A stretch of 64,000 nucleotides of DNA from a virus, in the IMG/VR virus record IMGVR_UViG_3300017991_000051, positions 1 to 64,000 of that record. One strand, 5' to 3'. The translations under genes and the position numbers were made by a program. This document shows, one piece after another, positions 56,748 through 64,000 of the stretch. How positions within the stretch are numbered: position 1 is the stretch's first letter; every line of letters begins with the position of its first letter. The notes beneath the pieces were generated by a model. The model saw only the letters and a program-made list of their open reading frames with translations, did no database searches and was not told the origin of the DNA.

Positions 56748-58204
56748 AAATCAGCCCCTTTCACGATTTCCCACTTGTTCTTCCTGTACGTTGTCATTCG
56801 TCGCTTGGCGCGACTATTGGCCCACGTATCCCACTGGTCGATCGAATCGATCAGCAAACCGAACTCCTTGTCGTCGTGCAGCCTGCTGTTGCGTCCGCCC
56901 CACTGCGTGGCCGTAATAGGACTCGGCTCGCCGGACATGTTCGCCACGACGTCTAGGTGAACGAAGTCAACGCCCTCGCCCCAGCATCCGGTGGCGATGA
57001 CGCTCCGCAGCCTGCCATCCTCGAAGTCCTTGAGCATATTGTCGCGTTGCGCGGTCGTCAGCGGCTTGAAACCGTCCGGTAACAGGCCCTGCGCGCGCAG
57101 CGCAGACTGCCTGCCCTTGTCCATGCCGGCGTATACGACCTCGAAACCCGGCAGGTGTCGAGCCATCCGGAACGCGTGCTCCGTAGTCTCCGTCAGAACC
57201 AGTGTCTGCGGGTTCTTGATCCCGCACTTCTCCGGCCATGTGAGGAGAGCATTCGCGAATCGCGAATTGCGAACCTCGTTGCGCCAGTAGCACCAACGCT
57301 TTTTCGCCGGCTTGGTCTTCCGATCGCAGCTACGGATACGACAGCAGCCGGACGGCATATCCACCATCGCTACCTTGATCTTCGCGATCAGGCCGTGCTC
57401 TGCCGCCTCCTCGTACGGGATCCGGTAGATTATCGGACCGAGTAACACCTCCATCGACAGGTCCGCCCCGTCCGAACGGCCTTTGGGCGTCGCCGTCATC
57501 CCGAATATCTTGACGGGATTCCGGATACGCGCGATGTCGCCGGATATCCTCGGCGCGGCCACCCTGTGACATTCGTCAATCAGGAGGATGTCGCACTGCT
57601 CGGGATTGGCGTGCATGATACTCTGGTAGGTACTGAGCGTAACGCGCCGCGGATCCTTCTGTCCGCCGCCGACACGTCCCACCTGTGTCGTAATGTTCAG
57701 CATACGTCGGTAGGTCCCGCGCAGTAGCGCCGTGGACGGCGAGGCCATGATGATATTCGCCTTCGGATACAACGCCGCGAGCGCCAGCATGATGAACGTC
57801 TTTCCGTACGCCGTCGGCGCTACGATCACGCCGCTCCCCTTCCCGATCAGATGGGCGAGAATCTCGTCCTGCTTCAGTCGGAACTGTAGCTCCGGCATGC
57901 ACATCTTCAGATGCTCGTAATCCGGCTCCAGATTACGCTCCGATCGTAGATCCTCGTACACGCATGGCACCTTGTAGCGCTTGAATGTATCAATGACGAG
58001 CTGCAACGCGCCCTGCGTGGTGTAAAGCTTGTTCCCATCCACGCGGTACAGGTCACGTTTACGAATGAGCATACTGCGATCGGCAGCATGTGGGTCGTAG
58101 TTCATGTACCGATGGTTGTAGCTGAGTACAGGATCCAGCAGGTCCTGCATGGCGGGAATGATTTCCAAGACGTTGCCCGAGCGCCTGATCCTTACTGGCT
58201 CCAT
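56744..58204 (-). CDS. SF2 DNA helicase (UvsW-like)
   Basis: 486 aa. QDEILAHLIGKGSGVIVAPT (Q region), AYGKTFIM (motif I), LLIDECHR (DECH, motif II), FGMTATPKG (III), VIATGCWGEGVDFVHLDVV (V) and QWGGRNSR (VI). The N-terminal region before motif I resembles the UvsW layout. Likely acts at branched DNA during recombination or origin use. Confidence 0.88.
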   Translation of the reverse strand: MEPVRIRRSGNVLEIIPAMQDLLDPVLSYNHRYMNYDPHAADRSMLIRKRDLYRVDGNKLYTTQGALQLVIDTFKRYKVPCVYEDLRSERNLEPDYEHLKMCMPELQFRLKQDEILAHLIGKGSGVIVAPTAYGKTFIMLALAALYPKANIIMASPSTALLRGTYRRMLNITTQVGRVGGGQKDPRRVTLSTYQSIMHANPEQCDILLIDECHRVAAPRISGDIARIRNPVKIFGMTATPKGRSDGADLSMEVLLGPIIYRIPYEEAAEHGLIAKIKVAMVDMPSGCCRIRSCDRKTKPAKKRWCYWRNEVRNSRFANALLTWPEKCGIKNPQTLVLTETTEHAFRMARHLPGFEVVYAGMDKGRQSALRAQGLLPDGFKPLTTAQRDNMLKDFEDGRLRSVIATGCWGEGVDFVHLDVVANMSGEPSPITATQWGGRNSRLHDDKEFGLLIDSIDQWDTWANSRAKRRMTTYRKNKWEIVKGADL

Positions 58205-58208
58205 GTGG

Positions 58209-58685
58209 TTACGACTCCTCCTGTGCCGGATGGTCGGCTTTCGCAAACGGTGCGGGCTGTGTCAAGGCCGAAACCTCAAACCGTCCGTACCCGTCCTGCC
58301 AGCCGTAGGGGGAAATACCCCTATACTCCCCGGCCAAATTGATGATGGTCCTGAATTCATTCGGCGGCAGACCGTTGGGCAGCATCGCCCTGATCACGAT
58401 TTCGTCGCCCGTCATAAATGCTTCATGCTCCGTCCACCTGTTCGCCGCGTAGAAGCGTTTGAACCGCTGGACGTGCCCCTCGATACGCGAGTTCATACGC
58501 ACCTGTCGCACCAGCTTCTGATGCTTGCCGAACGCCTTGGCCCCGTACACGAGGATTCTCCGCCACCAACTGGCCATGAATATGACGGCGCCGCTTCCAT
58601 CACGCTCGAACCGATCGTAGTCCGGCCGGCGGATGCCGCCGAGGCAGGGAGTTATGAATTTGATCTTGACTGCAACTTCTTTCAT
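58209..58685 (-). CDS. paralogue of the 6611 and 58814 proteins, 158 aa
   Basis: Starts MKEVAVKIKFITPCLGGIRR, carries VIFMASWWRRILVYGAKAFG and ends with a Gly-rich block (GISPYGWQDGYGRFEV). Two neighbours and 6611 share this order. The Gly-rich end recalls RAMP proteins; function unknown. Confidence 0.55.
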   Translation of the reverse strand: MKEVAVKIKFITPCLGGIRRPDYDRFERDGSGAVIFMASWWRRILVYGAKAFGKHQKLVRQVRMNSRIEGHVQRFKRFYAANRWTEHEAFMTGDEIVIRAMLPNGLPPNEFRTIINLAGEYRGISPYGWQDGYGRFEVSALTQPAPFAKADHPAQEES

Positions 58686-58813
58686 TGTCGTCTTTCTCCC
58701 TCGCGGGTGTGTGGACGGCGTGGCATGACGCCCCACCGTCCCCCCGCATCGCGTAGCTGCGCCTCGCCGTGCCGGGCCTAGCCCCGCCTGGCTATGCAGC
58801 GTTTATTCAAAAA

Positions 58814-59380
58814 TCACGACCAGCGTGTTACATGAAACTTGCCGAACACGCCCCGGTACGTACCGAGGCCGATCAGCGCGCCCCCCTGCTCGAACAACCA
58901 CTTAACCTCGTGTTCATCGATATCCTTCGACTCCAACATGGTCAGGTTGAACTCGAGCGCCCACGGCAGATTCACTACCGGCCGTGGTTTCGGGTTCGGT
59001 ATTCCATGCTTCAGCCGCGGCGTCGCCCGACTTAGCACGATCCCGTTCTTGTCGAATCCCTTAAACACTATACGCTTGCCCTTCCGTGTCAAGGGGATAA
59101 GAAACGGGTCGATGGTAACGACGCCCCGCAGCTTCGTAGCCTTCCGCTTGTACTGCTTTTCCGGGTACAGCAGTTTCGCTGCACTCGTCGTATGCTCTGC
59201 GCATATGAAGCTCATGATGTTCAATGCCGGTATCACCAAACTCTTCCCGTCCGCATCAAAATAGAATTTCTTGTCAGGCGGGAGTTGTACAGCGTTGTCC
59301 CCGCTGTAGGGATCGAACATGATGTCGACAAAGCCCTCGAGCTTCACTCGTCGCGTAATCACTTTCACCGGTGTCGGCAT
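58814..59380 (-). CDS. paralogue of the 6611 and 58209 proteins, 188 aa
   Basis: ATG at 59380 is nine bases after GGAGG. LVIPALNIMSFICAEHT, then ALIGLGTYRGVFGKFHVTRW at the end. Same layout as the other two. 58737-58813 holds no gene. Confidence 0.6.
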   Translation of the reverse strand: MPTPVKVITRRVKLEGFVDIMFDPYSGDNAVQLPPDKKFYFDADGKSLVIPALNIMSFICAEHTTSAAKLLYPEKQYKRKATKLRGVVTIDPFLIPLTRKGKRIVFKGFDKNGIVLSRATPRLKHGIPNPKPRPVVNLPWALEFNLTMLESKDIDEHEVKWLFEQGGALIGLGTYRGVFGKFHVTRWS

Positions 59381-59489
59381 CGTCTTTCTCCTCCTCACGA
59401 CTATGCATCTGCTCCAAGCGTCTACTCAACGACGCAGCGATTGATAAGCCGCGTCGTTTCGTTGCACGTTTCTGTTGCTTACACTTCAC
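59274..59489 (-). CDS. possible small basic protein, 71 aa, GTG start
   Basis: GAGGGGG seven bases before GTG 59489; starts MKCKQQKRATKRRGLSIAAS. Its last third overlaps the 58814 gene in another frame. Uncertain. Confidence 0.3.
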   Translation of the reverse strand: MKCKQQKRATKRRGLSIAASLSRRLEQMHSREEEKDDADTGESDYATSEARGLCRHHVRSLQRGQRCTTPA

Positions 59490-59491
59490 GA

Positions 59492-59755
59492 CTATGCCCC
59501 CTCGTCGGGCGGCGCTTTCAACTCCCCTTTGTTGATCGCGTCACGGAGCACCTTCTTGATGTCGGTGCCCTCCGGATCGTTGTACCACGTCGATAGATCA
59601 CGTACGTCGAACGCCTCGTCCTCCCCATGCCACGGTAGCAGGCAGTACCAGAACTCGCGAGGACCCTGATCCACATCGTCGTTCTTATACGAATGGTATA
59701 TCGTTACGCCTTTATGAGTTAGAAACTCGTACGCGTCAACCCACATCATCGGCAT
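59492..59755 (-). CDS. hypothetical protein, 87 aa
   Basis: ATG at 59755 overlaps the upstream stop (TGATG), with GGGGG seven bases away. Starts MPMMWVDAYEFLTHKGVTIY; acidic and aromatic. Function unknown. Confidence 0.6.
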   Translation of the reverse strand: MPMMWVDAYEFLTHKGVTIYHSYKNDDVDQGPREFWYCLLPWHGEDEAFDVRDLSTWYNDPEGTDIKKVLRDAINKGELKAPPDEGA

Positions 59756-60129
59756 CAGATCACCCCCTGCTCTTCCAGTTCCGCGGCGATGACGCTCTCG
59801 TGCTCCAAGATGTAGGCTTCGAGCGCCGGCCACTCCTCATGCAGCCAATCCTTGCCCAGGAGCCAGTCGAGATACGATGCAGGGACATCCCTCATCTTCG
59901 TACCCTTGTGCTTGCCGAACGGCATGGTATCGTCGTCCGTCAGAGGCGTTACGACCTCCTCCTGCTCCAATCGCTCGGAGACGTTGATGTACTCCACCAC
60001 CGCCGGCCAGTCACTGGTCCACTCCTGCTTCATAAACCAGCGCAGGTACTGCGTAGGGACCTCCCCCATGGGGACGCCCTTGTGTTTCCCGAACGGCATC
60101 GGGTCCGCCGCTGTCAATATGTCCGACAT
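59755..60129 (-). CDS. tandem DUF3820-like protein
   Basis: Two copies of a module: MPFGKHKGVPMGEVPTQYLR and MPFGKHKGTKMRDVPASYLD, each followed by a W-x-x-x-x-x-W helix. The PFGK.KG pattern is that of DUF3820, a small domain also found attached to exonucleases. 124 aa; a DNA-end or protein-binding role is possible. Confidence 0.65.
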   Translation of the reverse strand: MSDILTAADPMPFGKHKGVPMGEVPTQYLRWFMKQEWTSDWPAVVEYINVSERLEQEEVVTPLTDDDTMPFGKHKGTKMRDVPASYLDWLLGKDWLHEEWPALEAYILEHESVIAAELEEQGVI

Positions 60130-60146
60130 CTTCAACTCCTGTTATA

Positions 60147-60218
60147 TGGTGGGCGGGGATGGATTCACACCACCGACCTCCGGGTTGTAGCCCGGCGCTC
60201 TTACTGAGCTACCCGCCC
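60147..60218 (-). tRNA. tRNA-like gene with reduced loops, CCA encoded
   Basis: Acceptor GGGCGGG/CCCGCCC plus ACCA, D-stem GCTC/GAGC, anticodon stem CCGGG/CCCGG, T-stem GGTGG/CCATC. Odd points: D-loop only AGTAA (no G18G19), anticodon loop six bases (CTACAA, seven expected), T-loop TGTGAAT instead of TTCRANN. Restoring one T would give a tRNA-Val(TAC). The isotype is therefore undecided; it may be decayed or a deliberate tRNA mimic. Confidence 0.7.
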
Positions 60219-60224
60219 GTAATA

Positions 60225-60515
60225 TTACTTCACATGCTCACAGAAACCCTTTTCGTTCGGGGCTCCCCATTTACGCGTCTTGTTGATCTCGTGCTTTTTC
60301 CGAGCCTCCTCGTACAGATCGTAACCGCATTTGTGGGCATGATGCAGTAACAGCAGGAGACAGTCTGCGCCTTCTTCGGGCGCATTCGATTCCAACAACT
60401 CGTCAACCTCGGTCTTAAGATGTTCGACGATGCCCGCCTTCGTTGACTGCGGAAAGGTCTTCTCAGCCCACTCTCCTTTGTCCCTCTGAAAATCTGCTGG
60501 TGACATACCATCCAT
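60225..60515 (-). CDS. MazG-like dATP/dGTP pyrophosphohydrolase (DUF550)
   Basis: GGAG six bases before ATG at 60515. WAEKTFPQSTKAGIVEHLKT, then EVDELL, EEGADCLLLLLHHA and INKTRKWGAPNEKG are the DUF550/MazG-like order with E..E...D metal ligands. 96 aa. It may partner the DUF5664-like protein at 18333. Confidence 0.75.
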   Translation of the reverse strand: MDGMSPADFQRDKGEWAEKTFPQSTKAGIVEHLKTEVDELLESNAPEEGADCLLLLLHHAHKCGYDLYEEARKKHEINKTRKWGAPNEKGFCEHVK

Positions 60516-60531
60516 GTGTAGCTCCCTGACG

Positions 60532-60560
60532 TTGGGGCGGCACGATAGCGTACCGCCCCA
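60532..60560 (-). terminator. hairpin after the SbcC-like gene
   Basis: TTGGGGCGG ... CCGCCCCAA perfect 9-bp stem, no T-run. Confidence 0.5.
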
Positions 60561-60565
60561 ACCGT

Positions 60566-62731
60566 TTAACTCAGTTCAATAAGCGTCTCGAAACAGGGTT
60601 TCATCTCCTTGTGGTGCGTGACCACAATCGTCTGCACCCCCGACTCACGGCTCACCTGATGGATCTGTTCTATCAGTTCCCCCATGTACGCCACGTTGTC
60701 GTCGTCCATAGACGCCGTTGGCTCGTCGAGTACGAGCAGCCCCATATCCTTCGCGAACAGTTCGTTGATCGCGAAACGGATTGCGACGGAGAGCACACAA
60801 CGCTGTCCACCGCTAAGCCGTCCTGCGCTGTTCGCCGCATACCCGTTGGGGAATATGCACTGCAGGTCCATATCGCGGGCGATACGCACCGCGAATGGGT
60901 TGCCGAACATGTCCAGGAACTTGTTACACAGTCTGTCCAGCTCACCGATGTAGGAGAACAGGACCTCCTGCGGAAGCCTGTCGCGGTGTAGGGTATCCCT
61001 CACCGTATTCAGTAGTTCCCTGTACTCGCGGACTGCTGTCGCCTGCTCCGCGAGCTTCGCCGTACGCTCCTCGTCGGCTGTCAGTCGCTGGATCTCCTCA
61101 CTCTTTGCCTTGAGCTGTCCACCGGCCGTCGCCTTGTCGATCGTGAGCTGGGTATGCTGAGTTTTCTCCGCTTCAGCAGCCTTTGCAGCTTCAACAGCTG
61201 GCATTGTCGCCACAACTTGTGCAAGCGACTCGCACTGCTCCTGGAGGGCCGTGACCCGCGCTTCCGAGGCCGCTTGGGAGGAACGTAGCGAACCGGAATC
61301 ATCTTCCAGGTTCCTAATCTCCGATAGTAACGCATCGTATTCTCCCAGCTTGAGCCGTAGCTCATTACCACGTTTGGGGTCCGGCGCCGGCACCTCCGGC
61401 AGCCCCGCCAACGTCTCGTTCAATGACTTCAGACGCTTCGTCGCCTGATCCACCCATGCCAAATGCTTAGCCGTCTCGGACTTGAATGACTGTTCCGCCT
61501 GCTGCAACCTCGCGATCTTGCCATTGAGGTCATCCAGCTGCGGCGCCATCGTCGCCAGTCGTGCTGTACAATCCTGCTTCTCCGTCTCCGGGTCGTCGAA
61601 CTGCTTCCCGCACGTCGGGCACACGCCGCCCTGTTGCAGAACGCTCAGCACCTTACGCAGGGCCGTCACGTCCGCTGACAGAGTATCGCGCTGTGCCTGC
61701 AACGCCGGCAACTCCGACCACGGCTTACCGCAGTCATCGGGCGCTCCCGCGGAATCGATTTCCGACAGCAACTCCTTCAGTTCCGCGTCCGTCTTCTGCC
61801 TCGTGGCGTAAACGTTCTGGTTCTGATCCATCGTCGCCAGCTCAGCTTTCGCCGCCTCGGCTTCCGGTTTCAACGCCTTCTCGGTGTCTAACATCTTAGA
61901 CAGTGCCGTGTCCGTAGTCGCCAACCGCCCAGTCAGCTCCTGTACAGCAGCCTCCCGTTCCGCCAGCTCCGTCGTCAGCGGTACGAGCTTCTTCTCCGCC
62001 TCCTGCGCGTCCGCGTACGTGGCCAGCAGCTTAAGCGCCGCCTCCACATCTATCTTCGCGCGCGCGGCTTCGATCGTCTCGTACTCGCCCTGCAGGATGT
62101 CCCAACCGTCCTTCAACTCCTTGAGCTGCTGACGCATCTCATCCAGTCGGACGGCAACAGCGATCTCCGGAAACCTGTTCATTTCCTGCTGTAGCAGTAC
62201 GCGCAGAGGCTCCGCGCGCTCGACGCCAGGGATCAGGGCCAGAAAGCTCTTCATCCTGTCCGCCTTCTGCTGGAACAGTAATTGTGACAGTTTATCCTGC
62301 GATATGAAGATGTGATCTTCGATGATGCGCGGCGTTAACCCCGTAAGGTCGTCCAAAGCCGCCGTCACCTTCTTGACGCCCGTAATGGGCTTATCCTCCC
62401 CGATCGTGAGCTTGGCCGTCGAGCGGCCGGTCTCCCGGTTCATCGGGTCCCCCTCCACGCGCTTGGCCGTGAAGGTACGTGACACTTCGCCTACCACGTC
62501 GCCCTGCGCAAACGCGCAGGCGACGACGGTCTTATCCGCTTCGAAGTTGATGTTCTCATCGATAGTGTCCTGCGCCATCTTCCCCGTCAGCGCAGTAAAC
62601 GCACCATGCAACGCATTGGACTTTCCAACACCGTTGTTGCCAACGATCCCGTTGGTACCCGGCGAGAAGTCGATCCGTCGCTTCCGGTGCTGACACCAGT
62701 CAGTCAGTTCCAGCCAGTTCAGCCTGAACAT
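60566..62731 (-). CDS. SbcC/Rad50-like recombination ATPase
   Basis: 721 aa. GIVGNNGVGKSNALHGAF (Walker A), long coiled coils with a CPTCGKQF zinc hook near residue 375, GRLSGGQRCVLSVAIRFA (signature) and GLLVLDEPTASMDDDN (Walker B). Equivalent to T4 gp46. The expected nuclease partner (SbcD/gp47) is not in this window and is probably upstream. Confidence 0.9.
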   Translation of the reverse strand: MFRLNWLELTDWCQHRKRRIDFSPGTNGIVGNNGVGKSNALHGAFTALTGKMAQDTIDENINFEADKTVVACAFAQGDVVGEVSRTFTAKRVEGDPMNRETGRSTAKLTIGEDKPITGVKKVTAALDDLTGLTPRIIEDHIFISQDKLSQLLFQQKADRMKSFLALIPGVERAEPLRVLLQQEMNRFPEIAVAVRLDEMRQQLKELKDGWDILQGEYETIEAARAKIDVEAALKLLATYADAQEAEKKLVPLTTELAEREAAVQELTGRLATTDTALSKMLDTEKALKPEAEAAKAELATMDQNQNVYATRQKTDAELKELLSEIDSAGAPDDCGKPWSELPALQAQRDTLSADVTALRKVLSVLQQGGVCPTCGKQFDDPETEKQDCTARLATMAPQLDDLNGKIARLQQAEQSFKSETAKHLAWVDQATKRLKSLNETLAGLPEVPAPDPKRGNELRLKLGEYDALLSEIRNLEDDSGSLRSSQAASEARVTALQEQCESLAQVVATMPAVEAAKAAEAEKTQHTQLTIDKATAGGQLKAKSEEIQRLTADEERTAKLAEQATAVREYRELLNTVRDTLHRDRLPQEVLFSYIGELDRLCNKFLDMFGNPFAVRIARDMDLQCIFPNGYAANSAGRLSGGQRCVLSVAIRFAINELFAKDMGLLVLDEPTASMDDDNVAYMGELIEQIHQVSRESGVQTIVVTHHKEMKPCFETLIELS

Positions 62732-63243
62732 TACTTCTCCTTAGATTTTGTAGCGTTGCTACCCGATTCAGCGAGTTCCAGTTCCATATCCTGTATGGTC
62801 TGCGACACCCAGCTGCCGGTATTGACATATTTCGAATCATTCTTCGTGACCACGACGGCGCCCCCGCCATACGCATCGACACGCGGCTTCGAGCAGGTAT
62901 TCGCCCACTCGAACCCGATAGCGATCGACAGGTCGAACTTCTTCAACGTCGCCTGTATCAACTCGACGCAAACATCGATGTTCGCACACTCGTCGTGATG
63001 GAACCACAACTCCGTCGGACTCTCACGTTCGACTTCGATTCCGTTCCACCATGAAACATTCGCTTGACGCTCTTTCAAGACCGCCGCAAACTCATCGTCT
63101 TCCAACTCACCGTCGGCAACCAACTGAGCGATATCGGTATCATCTTCGATACCATCACCCGCAGCGCGAAGTGCCTCCAGCCAATCACAGGCTTCTTCCG
63201 GCAGCTCCACGATGAAACTCGTCTCCGTATAGTAGTCAGCCAT
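62731..63243 (-). CDS. hypothetical acidic phage protein, 170 aa
   Basis: Starts MADYYTETSFIVELPEEACD; C-terminal part has YGGGAVVVTKN and TGSWV. Highly acidic N-terminal half. Its start overlaps the next stop. Function unknown. Confidence 0.6.
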   Translation of the reverse strand: MADYYTETSFIVELPEEACDWLEALRAAGDGIEDDTDIAQLVADGELEDDEFAAVLKERQANVSWWNGIEVERESPTELWFHHDECANIDVCVELIQATLKKFDLSIAIGFEWANTCSKPRVDAYGGGAVVVTKNDSKYVNTGSWVSQTIQDMELELAESGSNATKSKEK

Positions 63244-64000
63244 TATTGCGCCTTACAGAAGTTCTCTAGAGTCGGGGACATGTCCTCGTTTCGGTTGGTG
63301 ATGATGTACGGAACGTTCAGGTTCTTGCAGAACGTGAAGCGGTCCATGACCTGCTGATCGTTCGCGCCCTTATCCTCCGCGACCATCAACGCCATCCCGT
63401 GACCCAACTCACCGCGGATCCGATTCGAATCGAATCGCTGGTGGCAAATCAGGTCACAGTACTGCCGATGTGATACAGACGATCGAACCGGATGCAGGTA
63501 CACTGGTGCCTTCGTACGGCCGCGCGTAGCATTGGCCAGAGCAACACCGGTGTTGACGCCAGCGCTTCCGCCCTCGTCATACTCGGAGAGGGGGCAGAAC
63601 ATGACGCTGTATCGCTTCAACAGCTTCACCGTCCGCAGGTAGTCCTCCTCCAGCAAACCATGCGTATACTTTCCGAGGACGCCCTGATCGACGAACGTAT
63701 TCGCGACCACGACGCTGATGCCGGCACGGTTCGCACAAATCACGCGGTCCTCAACCTCTTCCCAGTACTTGTCGTTCCGTTTCAGAGTATTGTTGTCCTT
63801 GTACGGTGCGCCGCTACCGTTCGCTACGTACAGCGGTTTGCCCAGTCCTGGACTTCCGTACGCGACGTACAACGTGATCTTACGCTTCTTATCCTTGGCC
63901 ACCAACTTCTCAAAGTCAGAAAACCTGTTCGGCTGTACCGGCCAGTCGATCGACTTACCGAGGGGGAACCAGCGTTCACCACCACGCTCCCACTTGTCAC
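63243..64000 (-). CDS. hypothetical protein, 5' end outside window
   Basis: The frame is open from the window edge (DKWERGGERWFPLGKSIDWP) to 63243, so GTG 63905 is probably internal. GVALANATRGRTKAPVYLHP and PYIITNRNEDMS look like a Rossmann-type nucleotide or sugar-handling fold, without a firm family. Confidence 0.6.
   Translation of the reverse strand, partial: DKWERGGERWFPLGKSIDWPVQPNRFSDFEKLVAKDKKRKITLYVAYGSPGLGKPLYVANGSGAPYKDNNTLKRNDKYWEEVEDRVICANRAGISVVVANTFVDQGVLGKYTHGLLEEDYLRTVKLLKRYSVMFCPLSEYDEGGSAGVNTGVALANATRGRTKAPVYLHPVRSSVSHRQYCDLICHQRFDSNRIRGELGHGMALMVAEDKGANDQQVMDRFTFCKNLNVPYIITNRNEDMSPTLENFCKAQ

Overview
The window looks like part of a large, GC-rich tailed-phage genome (or a prophage of one). 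Almost every gene outside 37-44 kb lies on the minus strand, in tightly packed runs with ATGA/TAATG/GTGA start-stop overlaps and strong GGAGG ribosome-binding sites. There is a complete phage replication set: SbcC/Rad50-like ATPase, SF2 helicase, DnaB-like helicase, Toprim primase, a UDG-family A polymerase fusion, RecA, RecU and a DnaQ-like exonuclease. No virion structural gene, lysis gene or integrase was recognised. The host cannot be read directly. The attC sites resemble those of proteobacterial integrons, so a proteobacterial host is a guess.

Transcription runs from high to low coordinates. 63-49 kb: recombination ATPase, nucleotide pyrophosphohydrolase, an odd tRNA-like gene, helicases, primase, DNA polymerase. 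49-44 kb: RecA and proteins of unknown role. 44-37 kb: an array of about 21 attC-like sites (8 nearly identical, 2 of a second type, the rest diverse) flanking small genes, that is, an integron-type cassette array inside a phage operon. No integron integrase is in the window. 37-29 kb: small accessory proteins, a GHKL ATPase fused to a metzincin-like HExxHxxGxxH segment, a DUF932-like protein, a C5 cytosine methyltransferase and an HNH homing endonuclease. 28.7-18.7 kb: a glycan cluster with a UDP-GlcNAc 2-epimerase, about six glycosyltransferases, three sulfotransferases and three methyltransferases. 18.7-9.4 kb: dNTP pyrophosphohydrolase, a TnpB remnant, exonuclease, a second HNH endonuclease, RecU and unknown proteins. 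9.3-7.6 kb: a phage tmRNA gene followed by 11 copies of a covarying H-type pseudoknot (a 12th is at 5.86 kb). 7.4-0 kb: unknown proteins and a deoxyribosyltransferase-like protein.

The replication proteins form a self-contained replisome and recombination kit. The glycan cluster probably decorates a virion or host surface with sulfated, methylated sugars. The tmRNA, tRNA-like gene and pseudoknot array suggest unusual control of translation or RNA fate. The least explained parts are the cassette array, in which both DNA strands of many cassettes carry ORFs with good ribosome-binding sites, and the pseudoknot array.
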